64,000 nt of DNA from positions 1 to 64,000 of the forward strand of contig NZ_LIXI01000012.1 of NCBI RefSeq assembly GCF_001905595.1, written 5' to 3'. The position numbers and the translations under genes are program-made. The stretch is from Streptomyces sp. CB00316 (GTDB lineage: Bacteria; Actinomycetota; Actinomycetes; Streptomycetales; Streptomycetaceae). This document shows positions 54,405-62,271 of the stretch, one piece after another. The stretch's first letter is position 1. Each line of letters begins with the position of its first letter. The notes under the pieces are model-generated. The model saw only the letters and a list, made by a program, of their open reading frames with translations. It searched no databases and was not told the origin of the DNA.

Positions 54405-55277
54405 GTGAGCACTTCGCAGATCACCTTCCTCAAGGGCCACGGCACCGAGAACGACTTCGTGATCGTCCCCGACCCGGACAACGCCCTCGCGCTGCCCGCG
54501 TCCGTCGTCGCCCGGATCTGCGACCGCCGGGCCGGTATCGGCGGGGACGGCCTGCTGCACGTCGTCCGCTCCGCGGCCCACCCCGAGGCCCAGGGCATGG
54601 CCGCCGAGGCCGAGTGGTTCATGGACTACCGCAACGCCGACGGCTCGATCGCCGAGATGTGCGGCAACGGGGTGCGCGTCTTCGCCCATTACCTCCAGCG
54701 CGAAGGCCTCGTCGAGCAGGGCGGCCTCGCCGTCGCCACCCGGGGCGGCATCAAGCAGGTCCACCTCGCCAAGGACGGCGACATCACCGTCTCCATGGGG
54801 CGCGCCCTGCTGCCCGAGGCGAGTGCCACGGTCGCCGTCGGGGAGCGCAGCTGGCCCTCGCGCAACGTCAACATGGGCAACCCGCACGCCGTCGCCTTCG
54901 TCGACGACCTCGCCCACGCCGGCGACCTGCTCTCCGCCCCTCCGGTCAGCCCGGCCGCGGTCTACCCCGACGGCGTCAACGTCGAGTTCGTCGTCGACCG
55001 GGGTCCCCGCCACGTCGCCATGCGTGTCCACGAGCGCGGCTCCGGCGAGACCCGCTCCTGCGGCACCGGCGCCTGCGCGGTGGCCGTCGCCACCGCCCGG
55101 CGGGACGGCAGGGATCCGGCGGTGACCGGACTCCCCGCGACGTATCGGGTGGACCTCCCCGGCGGCACCCTGACCATCACCGAGCACCCGGACGGTTCGG
55201 TCGACATGACCGGCGCCGCCGTGATCGTCGCCGAGGGCACCATCGACCTGGCCTGGCTGGAAACGGTCACGGTCTGA
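54405..55277 (+). CDS. dapF: Diaminopimelate epimerase DapF
   Basis: This 290-residue PLP-independent racemase converts LL- to meso-diaminopimelate for lysine and peptidoglycan. (Streptomyces walls contain the LL form, so this enzyme serves chiefly lysine supply.) Both catalytic cysteines are present: C86 in EMCGNGVR and C219 in RSCGTGACA. FLKGHGTENDFV, DGLLHV, NMGNPHAVAFV and VNVEFV complete the family pattern. GTG 54405 has no ribosome-binding site and lies 6 bases after TACAGT, fitting a leaderless start. Confidence 0.94.
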   Translation: MSTSQITFLKGHGTENDFVIVPDPDNALALPASVVARICDRRAGIGGDGLLHVVRSAAHPEAQGMAAEAEWFMDYRNADGSIAEMCGNGVRVFAHYLQREGLVEQGGLAVATRGGIKQVHLAKDGDITVSMGRALLPEASATVAVGERSWPSRNVNMGNPHAVAFVDDLAHAGDLLSAPPVSPAAVYPDGVNVEFVVDRGPRHVAMRVHERGSGETRSCGTGACAVAVATARRDGRDPAVTGLPATYRVDLPGGTLTITEHPDGSVDMTGAAVIVAEGTIDLAWLETVTV

Positions 55278-55470
55278 CGCTGTGCGGCCGACCGGTCGGC
55301 GGCTCCCGACTCGAAACGCTGATCGGTCCGAGCTTCGCTCGAATGGGTGATCCGTTTCACGCTGGGCGAGAGCCGGACCGCGCCACGTGGTGGGGTCGAT
55401 AGCATCAAGCACCGGCCCGGAGAAGCGTCCGCCTCTCCCCACCGCCGGTCGACGCCGCCGGAGGTGCCCC

Positions 55471-57621
55471 ATGAGTGCAGAGGCCGCCGATCCCGCCGCT
55501 GTGCCGCGCAGGCGGAGCCGGCCCCGGATCGATCTGCGCAGGCTGGGCCGGGTGGCGCTGCTCGGCCCCGTCCCCCGCGACCGGCTGCCCGACGCCATCG
55601 GCCATGTCGCCGACGCGCACCGCGCCCACCATCCCGACGCCGACCTGGGCACCCTCCACCGTGCCTATGTCCTCGCGGAGTCCTCGCACCGGGGCCAGAT
55701 GCGCAAGAGCGGCGAGCCGTACATCACGCACCCGCTCGCCGTCACCCTGATCCTCGCCGAGCTCGGCGCCGAGACCACCACGCTGACCGCGTCCCTCCTC
55801 CACGACACCGTGGAGGACACCGAGGTGACCCTCGATCAGGTACGTGAGCAGTTCGGCGAAGAGGTCTGCTATCTCGTCGACGGCGTCACCAAACTCGAAA
55901 AGGTCGACTACGGCGCCGCCGCCGAGCCGGAGACCTTCCGCAAGATGCTCGTCGCCACCGGCAACGACGTCCGGGTCATGTCGATCAAGCTCGCGGACCG
56001 GCTGCACAACATGCGCACCCTCACCGTGATGCGCCCCGAGAAGCAGGCCCGGATCGCCAAGGTCACCCGGGACGTCCTCATCCCGCTGGCCGAACGGCTC
56101 GGCGTCCAGGCGCTCAAGACCGAGCTCGAAGACCTGGTCTTCGCGATCCTGAACCCTGAGGAGTACGAGGACACCCGCGCCCTCATCGCCGAGGTGACGG
56201 GCGAGAGCGACCCCCTGGCCCCCATCGCGGACAGCGTCCGGGCAACGCTCCGGGAAGCCGGCATCAGCGCCGAAGTCCTCATCAGGCCCCGCCACTTCGT
56301 CTCCGTCCACCGGGTCCGCAGGAAACGCGGCGAGCTGCGCCCCACCGACTTCGGCCGGCTGCTCGTCCTGGTCGGCGAGGACGCCGACTGCTACGCGGTC
56401 CTCGGTGAGCTGCACACCTGCTTCACCCCGGTGATCTCCGAGTTCAAGGACTTCATCGCCGCCCCCAAGTTCAACCTGTACCAGTCGCTGCACACCGCCG
56501 TCGTCGGCCCCGAGGGCGCCGTCGCCGAAGTCCTCATCCGTACGCACCGGATGCACAAGGTCGCCGAGGCGGGCGTCGTCGCCCTGGGCAACCCGTACGC
56601 CCACGACCCCACCGCCGCCCAGCAGGCCGAACCGTCCGACGAGCGCGCCGACCCGACTCGGCCCGGCTGGCTCTCCCGGCTGCTGGACTGGCAGGAGTCC
56701 GCCACCGACCCGGACACCTTCTGGACCACCCTGCGCGCCGACCTCGCCCAGGACCGCGAGATCACCGTGTTCGGCACCGACGGCAGGATGCTCGGACTGC
56801 CCGCCGGGGCCAGCTGCGTCGACGCCGCGTACGCCCAGCACGGGGAGCGGGCGCACACCTGCATCGGAGCCAGGGTCAACGGCCGCCTCGCCACCCTCTC
56901 CACCGTCCTCAGCGACGGCGACACCGTGCAGCTGCTGCTCGCCCAGGACACGGCCTCCGGCCCGTCGCCCGAGTGGCTGGACCACGCCCGCACCCCCGCC
57001 GCCCGCATCGCGATCACCGGCTGGCTCTCCGCCCACCCCGACGCCCCGGGCCCGGAGACCCAGGGAGCGGACGGGGCCGACGGCCGTACGGAGTCGGCGG
57101 CCGACGGCCCGCAGCCCACCGCACCCGCCCGCACCCGGTCCGGTGGGCGGGCCGCCAACGTCGTCGTCGACGGCCCGGAGAACCTCACCCGCCTGGCCGG
57201 CTGCTGTACTCCGGTGCCCCCGGACGAGGTGGTCGGCATCGTGGTCCGGGGCGGCGCCGTCACCGTGCACCGCCAGGAGTGTCCTGCCGTCGCCCGGATG
57301 CGGGAGATCGGCCGCGCGTCCGTCTCCGCCCGCTGGCGCGACGAGGACGGCGGGCGCGACACCGCCGCCTGCCGGGTCACCCTCGTCGCCGAGTCCTTCG
57401 GGCGCCCCCGGCTCCTCGCCGACCTCACCGAGGCGATCGCCACGGCCGACGCGGCCATCGTCTCCGCCACCGTGGAGCCCCCCAGCGAACAGCGTGTCCG
57501 GCACACCTACACCCTCCAGCTCCCCGATGCCGCCGGCCTGCCCGCCCTGATGCGGGCGATGCGCGAGGTCGCCGGGGTCTACGACGTCAGCCGCGCCCAG
57601 CACCCGGCCGCCACCGGCTGA
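55471..57621 (+). CDS. rshA: RelA/SpoT-homologue (p)ppGpp enzyme (RshA-type)
   Basis: This 716-residue RSH protein has an HD hydrolase domain (YITHPLAVTLILAELG, LLHDTVEDT with H111/D112, ADRLHNMRTL). A synthetase-like domain occupies about residues 265-370, then TGS (ITVFGTDGRMLGLPAG, GDTVQLLLA), a zinc-finger-like CCTPVPPDEVVG and a C-terminal ACT domain. The hydrolase motifs look intact. In the synthetase the usual GRPKHYYSIYQK, D-L-x-A-x-R and RFKDYIA steps read IRPRHFVSVHRV, DFGRLLVL and EFKDFIA, so ppGpp synthesis may be weak or absent. In S. coelicolor the RSH gene near miaA-dapF is rshA, a second homologue beside relA. ATG 55471 follows GGAGG. Confidence 0.85.
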   Translation: MSAEAADPAAVPRRRSRPRIDLRRLGRVALLGPVPRDRLPDAIGHVADAHRAHHPDADLGTLHRAYVLAESSHRGQMRKSGEPYITHPLAVTLILAELGAETTTLTASLLHDTVEDTEVTLDQVREQFGEEVCYLVDGVTKLEKVDYGAAAEPETFRKMLVATGNDVRVMSIKLADRLHNMRTLTVMRPEKQARIAKVTRDVLIPLAERLGVQALKTELEDLVFAILNPEEYEDTRALIAEVTGESDPLAPIADSVRATLREAGISAEVLIRPRHFVSVHRVRRKRGELRPTDFGRLLVLVGEDADCYAVLGELHTCFTPVISEFKDFIAAPKFNLYQSLHTAVVGPEGAVAEVLIRTHRMHKVAEAGVVALGNPYAHDPTAAQQAEPSDERADPTRPGWLSRLLDWQESATDPDTFWTTLRADLAQDREITVFGTDGRMLGLPAGASCVDAAYAQHGERAHTCIGARVNGRLATLSTVLSDGDTVQLLLAQDTASGPSPEWLDHARTPAARIAITGWLSAHPDAPGPETQGADGADGRTESAADGPQPTAPARTRSGGRAANVVVDGPENLTRLAGCCTPVPPDEVVGIVVRGGAVTVHRQECPAVARMREIGRASVSARWRDEDGGRDTAACRVTLVAESFGRPRLLADLTEAIATADAAIVSATVEPPSEQRVRHTYTLQLPDAAGLPALMRAMREVAGVYDVSRAQHPAATG

Positions 57622-57705
57622 CCGCACTCCGGGGAGACCGCCCCGTTCGGGTGGTGCGGCGCGCGGCACCACCGGGAGAGCGCCCGGCGCTGATAGCGGT
57701 AGTCC

Positions 57706-59160
57706 ATGTCGCACCTCTCCCGCCGCCTGCGGGCCGCCCTCCTGGCCACAGCTTCGTTCACCCTCGTCGCCGCCGCCCTGCCCGCCCCCGAGCCGCTCGG
57801 CATCGGTGACCGGCTCTTCCCCGAGCTGGGCAACCCCGGCTACGACGTCCTCACGTACGACCTCTCCTTCACGTACCACGGCAGCAACACCAAGCCCCTG
57901 GACGCCGTCACCAAGATCAGGGCCCGCACCACCGCACCGCTGGAGCGGATCAACCTCGACTTCGCCCGGGGCACCGTCCAGGGCGTCGAGGTCGACGGGC
58001 AGGCCGCCGACTTCGGCAGCAAGAACGAGGACCTGGTGATCCAGGCCCCCCGCCGCCTCCCCGAAGGCGTACCGCTGAACATCACCGTCCGGCACACCAG
58101 CGACCCGTCCGGCACCGCGGGCAACGGCGGCTGGATCCGTACCGCCGACGGCCTCGCCATGGCCAACCAGGCCGACGCCGCCCACCGGGTCTTCCCCAGC
58201 AACGACCACCCCTCGGACAAGGCGCACTTCACCTTCCGTATCACCGCGCCCCAGGACCTCACGGCCGTCGCCAACGGGCTGCCCGCCGGCCACACCCGTG
58301 ACGGCGCCACGACCACCTGGACCTACCGCACCCGGCACCCCATGGCCACCGAGCTGGCCCAGGTCTCCATCGGCCGCTCCCACGTCCACCACCACACAGG
58401 ACCGCACGGACTGCCCCTGCGCGACGTCGTCCCGGCCGCCGACCGCGAGAAGCTGGAGCCCTGGCTGAAGAAGACCCCCGCCCAGCTGGAGTGGATGGAG
58501 CGGCGGGTCGGCCGCTACCCCTTCGAGACGTACGGAGTCCTCGTCGCCGACAGCCGCATCGGCTTCGCGCTGGAGACCCAGACCATCTCGCTCTTCGGCA
58601 GGACCCTCTTCACCGAGCCCGCCTACCCCGAGTGGTACGTCGACTCCGTCATGGTCCACGAACTGGCCCACCAGTGGTTCGGCAACAGCGTCTCGCCCGC
58701 CTCCTGGTCCGACCTCTGGCTCAACGAGGGGCACGCCAGCTGGTACGAGGCCCTGTACGCGGAGGAGAACGGCGGAGGGACGCTGGAGCGGCGGATGCGC
58801 GAGGCGTACAAGCTCTCCGACGGCTGGCGGGCGAACGGCGGCCCGCCCGCGCACCCGGACGGCCCGGCCGAGGGGGAGAAGCTGAGCCTCTTCCGGCCCG
58901 TCGTCTATGACGGCAGCGCCCTGGTCCTCTACGCCCTGCGCCAGGAGATCGGCGCGGCCGCCTTCGACCGGCTGCAGCGCGCCTGGGTCCGGATCCATCG
59001 GGACGGTACGGCGACGACGGCGGACTTCACCCGGCTGGCGTCCGGCATCGCGGGACGGGACCTGACGGCCTTCTTCGAGGACTGGCTGTATGGGGAGAAG
59101 ACCCCGGCGATGCCCGGGCACCCCGGCTGGCGTGCGGCCGAGCCCGCTGCCACCCCCTGA
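57706..59160 (+). CDS. Secreted M1-family zinc metallopeptidase (aminopeptidase N-like)
   Basis: This 484-residue exported protease has a signal peptide (residues 1-27, basic start then LLATASFTLVAAALP). The beta-rich N-domain follows (VLTYDLSFTYHGSNTKPLDAVTKI), and the GXMEN-like exopeptidase motif is GFALET. Zinc ligands are H318, H322 and E341 with catalytic E319 (HELAHQWFGN, WLNEGHASW). It lacks the large C-terminal helical domain of full aminopeptidase N, so it belongs to the short form common in Streptomyces. ATG 57706 begins the signal. It would trim peptides outside the cell. It lies between the RSH gene and hflX without clear coupling. Confidence 0.9.
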   Translation: MSHLSRRLRAALLATASFTLVAAALPAPEPLGIGDRLFPELGNPGYDVLTYDLSFTYHGSNTKPLDAVTKIRARTTAPLERINLDFARGTVQGVEVDGQAADFGSKNEDLVIQAPRRLPEGVPLNITVRHTSDPSGTAGNGGWIRTADGLAMANQADAAHRVFPSNDHPSDKAHFTFRITAPQDLTAVANGLPAGHTRDGATTTWTYRTRHPMATELAQVSIGRSHVHHHTGPHGLPLRDVVPAADREKLEPWLKKTPAQLEWMERRVGRYPFETYGVLVADSRIGFALETQTISLFGRTLFTEPAYPEWYVDSVMVHELAHQWFGNSVSPASWSDLWLNEGHASWYEALYAEENGGGTLERRMREAYKLSDGWRANGGPPAHPDGPAEGEKLSLFRPVVYDGSALVLYALRQEIGAAAFDRLQRAWVRIHRDGTATTADFTRLASGIAGRDLTAFFEDWLYGEKTPAMPGHPGWRAAEPAATP

Positions 59161-59273
59161 TGGCGGGGAAAACCCCAGTGACGGGTCCGGTGGGGCCGTG
59201 CCACTATCGACAGGTCGGCACGGCGGACCGCACCGCATTCCCCGGCGGGAATGATCGGGAATCATCCGGACAG

Positions 59274-59288
59274 GTCACACGTTGTGAC
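59274..59288 (+). promoter_or_regulatory. Inverted repeat upstream of hflX
   Basis: GTCACA-CGT-TGTGAC is a perfect 6-bp inverted repeat with a 3-bp spacer, 33 bp before the hflX ATG. A second one, ATGAT-CGGGA-ATCAT, lies at 59251-59265. GACGTAA occurs twice (59289, 59308) between it and the gene. Possible operator or 5'-UTR structure. Confidence 0.45.
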
Positions 59289-59321
59289 TGACGTAAAGAC
59301 TTCTATCGACGTAAGGATCCA

Positions 59322-60842
59322 ATGACCTCCTCTTCTTCCCTTCCCCAGGACGCGCAGGACGCGCAGAGCGCCACGGAGAACATCCCCGAGAGCCTCACCG
59401 AGAGCCTTCGGGCCGACGCCCTGATGGAAGAGGACGTCGCCTGGAGCCAGGAGATCGACGGAGCGCGCGACGGCGACCAGCTGGACCGCTCCGAGCGTGC
59501 CGCCCTGCGGCGCGTCGCCGGTCTCTCCACGGAGCTCGAGGACGTCAGCGAGGTCGAGTACCGACAGCTGCGCCTGGAGCGCGTCGTGCTGGTCGGTGTC
59601 TGGACCTCGGGGACGGTGCGTGACGCGGAGATCTCCCTCGCGGAGCTCGCCGCCCTCGCCGAGACGGCGGGCGCACAGGTCCTGGACGCGGTGTACCAGC
59701 GGCGCGACAAGCCCGACCCGGCGACCTACATCGGTTCCGGGAAGGCGCTGCAGCTGCGTGACATCGTCCTCGAATCCGGGGCCGACACCGTCATCTGCGA
59801 CGGTGAGCTCAGCCCGGGCCAGCTGATCCACCTGGAAGACGTCGTCAAGGTGAAGGTGGTCGACCGGACCGCCCTCATCCTTGACATCTTCGCCCAGCAC
59901 GCCAAGTCCCGGGAGGGCAAGGCACAGGTCTCGCTGGCGCAGATGCAGTACATGCTGCCGCGACTGCGCGGCTGGGGTCAGTCGCTCTCCCGTCAGATGG
60001 GCGGCGCCGGTTCCGGCGGCGGTGGCGGTATGGCCACCCGTGGTCCCGGTGAGACCAAGATCGAGACGGACCGGCGGCGGATCCGCGAGAAGATGGCGAA
60101 GATGCGCCGGGAGATCGCGGAAATGAAGACCGGCCGCGAGATCAAGCGCCAGGAGCGCAAGCGCAACAAGGTGCCCTCCGTCGCCATCGCCGGATACACC
60201 AACGCCGGCAAGTCCTCGCTGCTCAACCGGCTCACCGGAGCCGGTGTCCTGGTGGAGAACGCCCTGTTCGCCACCCTGGACCCGACCGTGCGCCGGGCCG
60301 AGACACCGAGCGGCCGCATCTACACCCTCGCCGACACCGTCGGGTTCGTACGGCACCTGCCGCACCACCTCGTCGAGGCGTTCCGCTCCACCATGGAGGA
60401 GGTCGGCGAGTCCGACCTCATCCTGCACGTGGTGGACGGCTCGCACCCGGTGCCGGAGGAGCAGCTCGCCGCGGTGCGCGAGGTGATCCGGGACGTCGGC
60501 GCGGTGAACGTGCGCGAGATCGTCGTGATCAACAAGGCGGACGCGGCGGACCCGCTGGTCCTCCAGCGGCTGCTGCGCAACGAGAAGTACGCGATCGCCG
60601 TCTCGGCCCGGACCGGTGCCGGGATCGATGAGCTGCTCGCGCTCATCGACGCCGAGCTGCCGCGCCCGTCCGTCGAGATCGAGGTGCTCGTGCCGTACAT
60701 CCAGGGGGCGCTGGTCTCCCGGGTGCACGCCGAGGGTGAGGTCCTCTTCGAGGAGCACACCGCCGAGGGCACCCTGCTCAAGGCCCAGGTCCACGAGGAA
60801 CTGGCGGCGGAGCTGGGGACGTTCGTCCCCGCCGCGCACTGA
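59322..60842 (+). CDS. hflX: Ribosome-splitting GTPase HflX
   Basis: This 506-residue Obg-HflX GTPase splits stalled ribosomes under stress. The N-terminal HflX domain includes the glycine-rich GGAGSGGGGGMATRGPGETKIE. The G domain has G1 GYTNAGKSSLLN (about 291-302), G2/G3 DPTVRRAETPSG and ADTVGFVRHLPHHLVEAF, G4 NKAD and G5 SARTG. The C-terminal domain is intact. AAGGA lies 5 bp before ATG 59322. The acidic S/D/E-rich N-terminus is longer than in E. coli HflX and usual in actinobacteria. Inverted repeats stand upstream. A long terminator ends the gene. Confidence 0.94.
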   Translation: MTSSSSLPQDAQDAQSATENIPESLTESLRADALMEEDVAWSQEIDGARDGDQLDRSERAALRRVAGLSTELEDVSEVEYRQLRLERVVLVGVWTSGTVRDAEISLAELAALAETAGAQVLDAVYQRRDKPDPATYIGSGKALQLRDIVLESGADTVICDGELSPGQLIHLEDVVKVKVVDRTALILDIFAQHAKSREGKAQVSLAQMQYMLPRLRGWGQSLSRQMGGAGSGGGGGMATRGPGETKIETDRRRIREKMAKMRREIAEMKTGREIKRQERKRNKVPSVAIAGYTNAGKSSLLNRLTGAGVLVENALFATLDPTVRRAETPSGRIYTLADTVGFVRHLPHHLVEAFRSTMEEVGESDLILHVVDGSHPVPEEQLAAVREVIRDVGAVNVREIVVINKADAADPLVLQRLLRNEKYAIAVSARTGAGIDELLALIDAELPRPSVEIEVLVPYIQGALVSRVHAEGEVLFEEHTAEGTLLKAQVHEELAAELGTFVPAAH

Positions 60843-60893
60843 TCACCGCACGACGCAAGCCGTGAGCACCGCACGGCACAGGCTGTGACCCAA

Positions 60894-60925
60894 GACGCCC
60901 GACCGGGACCTCCCGGCCGGGCGTC
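60894..60925. terminator. Bidirectional terminator between hflX and the RsbW-like gene
   Basis: GACGCCCG-A-CCGGGA (60894-60908) pairs with TCCCGG-C-CGGGCGTC (60911-60925) with one mismatch and a 2-base loop. It overlaps the first two bases of the minus-strand gene's stop codon and serves both convergent genes. Confidence 0.88.
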
Positions 60926-61373
60926 AGCTGGTTCCCGGCTCCTCGCGCCTCGCAGCATCGGAGTCCTCGTACCCCGGCGGCACGAAGCACGCGGTCACGG
61001 TCTTGCCGTCCCGTTGCGGATGGTGCTGCCAGCTGTCGGCCAGCGCGTCCACGATGGCCATACCGCGGCCTCCGAGTGCGCCCGGGTCGTCCGCGCGCCG
61101 GGCGGGCGGCTGCGAACTGGAGTCGTGGACGCTGACGTGCAGGCACGTGCTGTCCCATGTCAGGACGAGCTGGGCGTCGCTGCGGGCGTGCTTGTGCGCG
61201 TTGGTGATGAGCTCGGAGACGGCGATGAGCACCGAGTCCACGGTATCCGGCGCGTTGTCGGCCCACTCCAGGGACTCGAGGTGTTCGCGCGCCCAGTGCC
61301 GCCCCGCGCGCACTCCTTGGGATATGGGGAAGGACTGCGCCCAGCCCACCGCCCTCATCGTGGAGTCAGTCAT
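60924..61373 (-). CDS. RsbW-like anti-sigma factor kinase / ATP-binding regulator
   Basis: This 149-residue protein consists of one HATPase_c_2 domain: N-box ELITNAHKHA (about residue 55), glycine box DPGALGGRGMAIVDALAD, and VTACFVPPG near the end. Such proteins phosphorylate anti-sigma antagonists and restrain SigB-family sigma factors, many copies of which exist in Streptomyces. ATG 61373 is preferred because GAGAGG lies 7 bp upstream; ATG 61379 is too close to it. No sigma factor or antagonist gene adjoins, so partners are unknown. Confidence 0.83.
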   Translation of the reverse strand: MTDSTMRAVGWAQSFPISQGVRAGRHWAREHLESLEWADNAPDTVDSVLIAVSELITNAHKHARSDAQLVLTWDSTCLHVSVHDSSSQPPARRADDPGALGGRGMAIVDALADSWQHHPQRDGKTVTACFVPPGYEDSDAARREEPGTS

Positions 61374-61546
61374 TGCCATGCCTCTCGATCGGCCTCACAG
61401 GATTCGGCGCTCGGTCGCTTCCCCGTGTACCCGCCGGAACGCCGAACACCGTCCCTGCCCAGGCTTCGGCTCCGTCCGGTACGAAGGTGATTGGCCGGCC
61501 GGGCATCGGGCACACGACTGCGGCACCCCCCACACGAGGAGGATTC

Positions 61547-61789
61547 ATGATCATCGTCGCAATAGTCGCCGTCTGTGTCGTTCTGGCCGTACTGGCCTTC
61601 GTCGTCCCGAAGCTGTCGCGCCGTCCGGAGCGTGGTGCACAACGCACTCTGGGCCTGGGCTCCCGCGCGGGCAGCAAGGCGCCGGGGCCGCTGGGCCGAC
61701 TCTTCAGCAAGCCCTTCCGCAGCAGCTCCAAGGCTGTCGGCCGCAGCGGTTCGGCCGGTCGGCGCGCCCGGTGGAACATGCCGTTCTGA
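61547..61789 (+). CDS. Small single-pass membrane protein, DUF6411-like
   Basis: This 80-residue protein begins with a 22-residue hydrophobic segment (IIVAIVAVCVVLAVLAFVV) and continues with a basic S/R/G/K-rich tail (GLGSRAGSKAPGPLGRLFSKPF, SAGRRARWNMPF), the pattern of the Streptomyces DUF6411 family. GAGGAGGA precedes ATG 61547 at good distance. The membrane anchor with a basic cytoplasmic tail suggests a role at the membrane, but the function is unknown. Confidence 0.78.
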   Translation: MIIVAIVAVCVVLAVLAFVVPKLSRRPERGAQRTLGLGSRAGSKAPGPLGRLFSKPFRSSSKAVGRSGSAGRRARWNMPF

Positions 61790-61848
61790 CGGCGTGCCAC
61801 CCGCACGTCCGCGCGCCGGAGTCCCCTGACGTCGGGCACCATGGCCGG

Positions 61849-62199
61849 ATGGACGCCGATCAGCCGGAGCGGACCCCCGACGGCCGGTACATCGTGGTGA
61901 AGGGCCGTCGGTGGCGGGCCACCGATCCGGAGATCCCGGAGGATGTCGCCGCCGGTCTGCGCCGTCACCTCATGGCGGCCCGGCGAGGGGTGGCTGCCTC
62001 GCACCGGAACCGAGACCCGGTGGCCGAGAAGCTGGCCCGAAGCCGGGTGCACACGGCCAAGGTGGCCCTCGGCGAACGAGGCACCCCGTGGTGGGAGCAG
62101 TCCCTCGCCGAGCGGCGCCGCCGCTGGGAGGACGGGGCCGCGGAACTCGGCGCCGCCGGGGAGCCCGGACAGCGAACCGCCCGGCCGGCCGACGGATGA
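61849..62199 (+). CDS. Conserved hypothetical basic protein
   Basis: This 116-residue basic, W/R-rich protein (ERTPDGRYIVVKGRRWRATDPEIPEDV, HTAKVALGERGTPWWEQSLAERRRRWEDG) matches a small conserved Streptomyces protein, sometimes mislabelled as a Tol transport component. I see nothing supporting that label. It has no membrane segment, and the function is unknown. ATG 61849 gives the family start; the ribosome-binding site is weak. Its stop codon lies in the loop of the hairpin at 62177-62216. Confidence 0.72.
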   Translation: MDADQPERTPDGRYIVVKGRRWRATDPEIPEDVAAGLRRHLMAARRGVAASHRNRDPVAEKLARSRVHTAKVALGERGTPWWEQSLAERRRRWEDGAAELGAAGEPGQRTARPADG

Positions 62200-62216
62200 G
62201 TCGGCCGGCCGGGCGG
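62177..62216. terminator. Terminator straddling the stop codon of the basic protein gene
   Basis: A perfect 17-bp stem (62177-62193 with 62200-62216) has a 6-base loop containing the TGA stop of the upstream gene. It separates that gene from the convergent protease gene. Confidence 0.88.
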
Positions 62217-62271
62217 GAATGGGCCCTGCCGCACCTCGTACGACGTCCTACTGGCGCCCGTACGACGCGTT

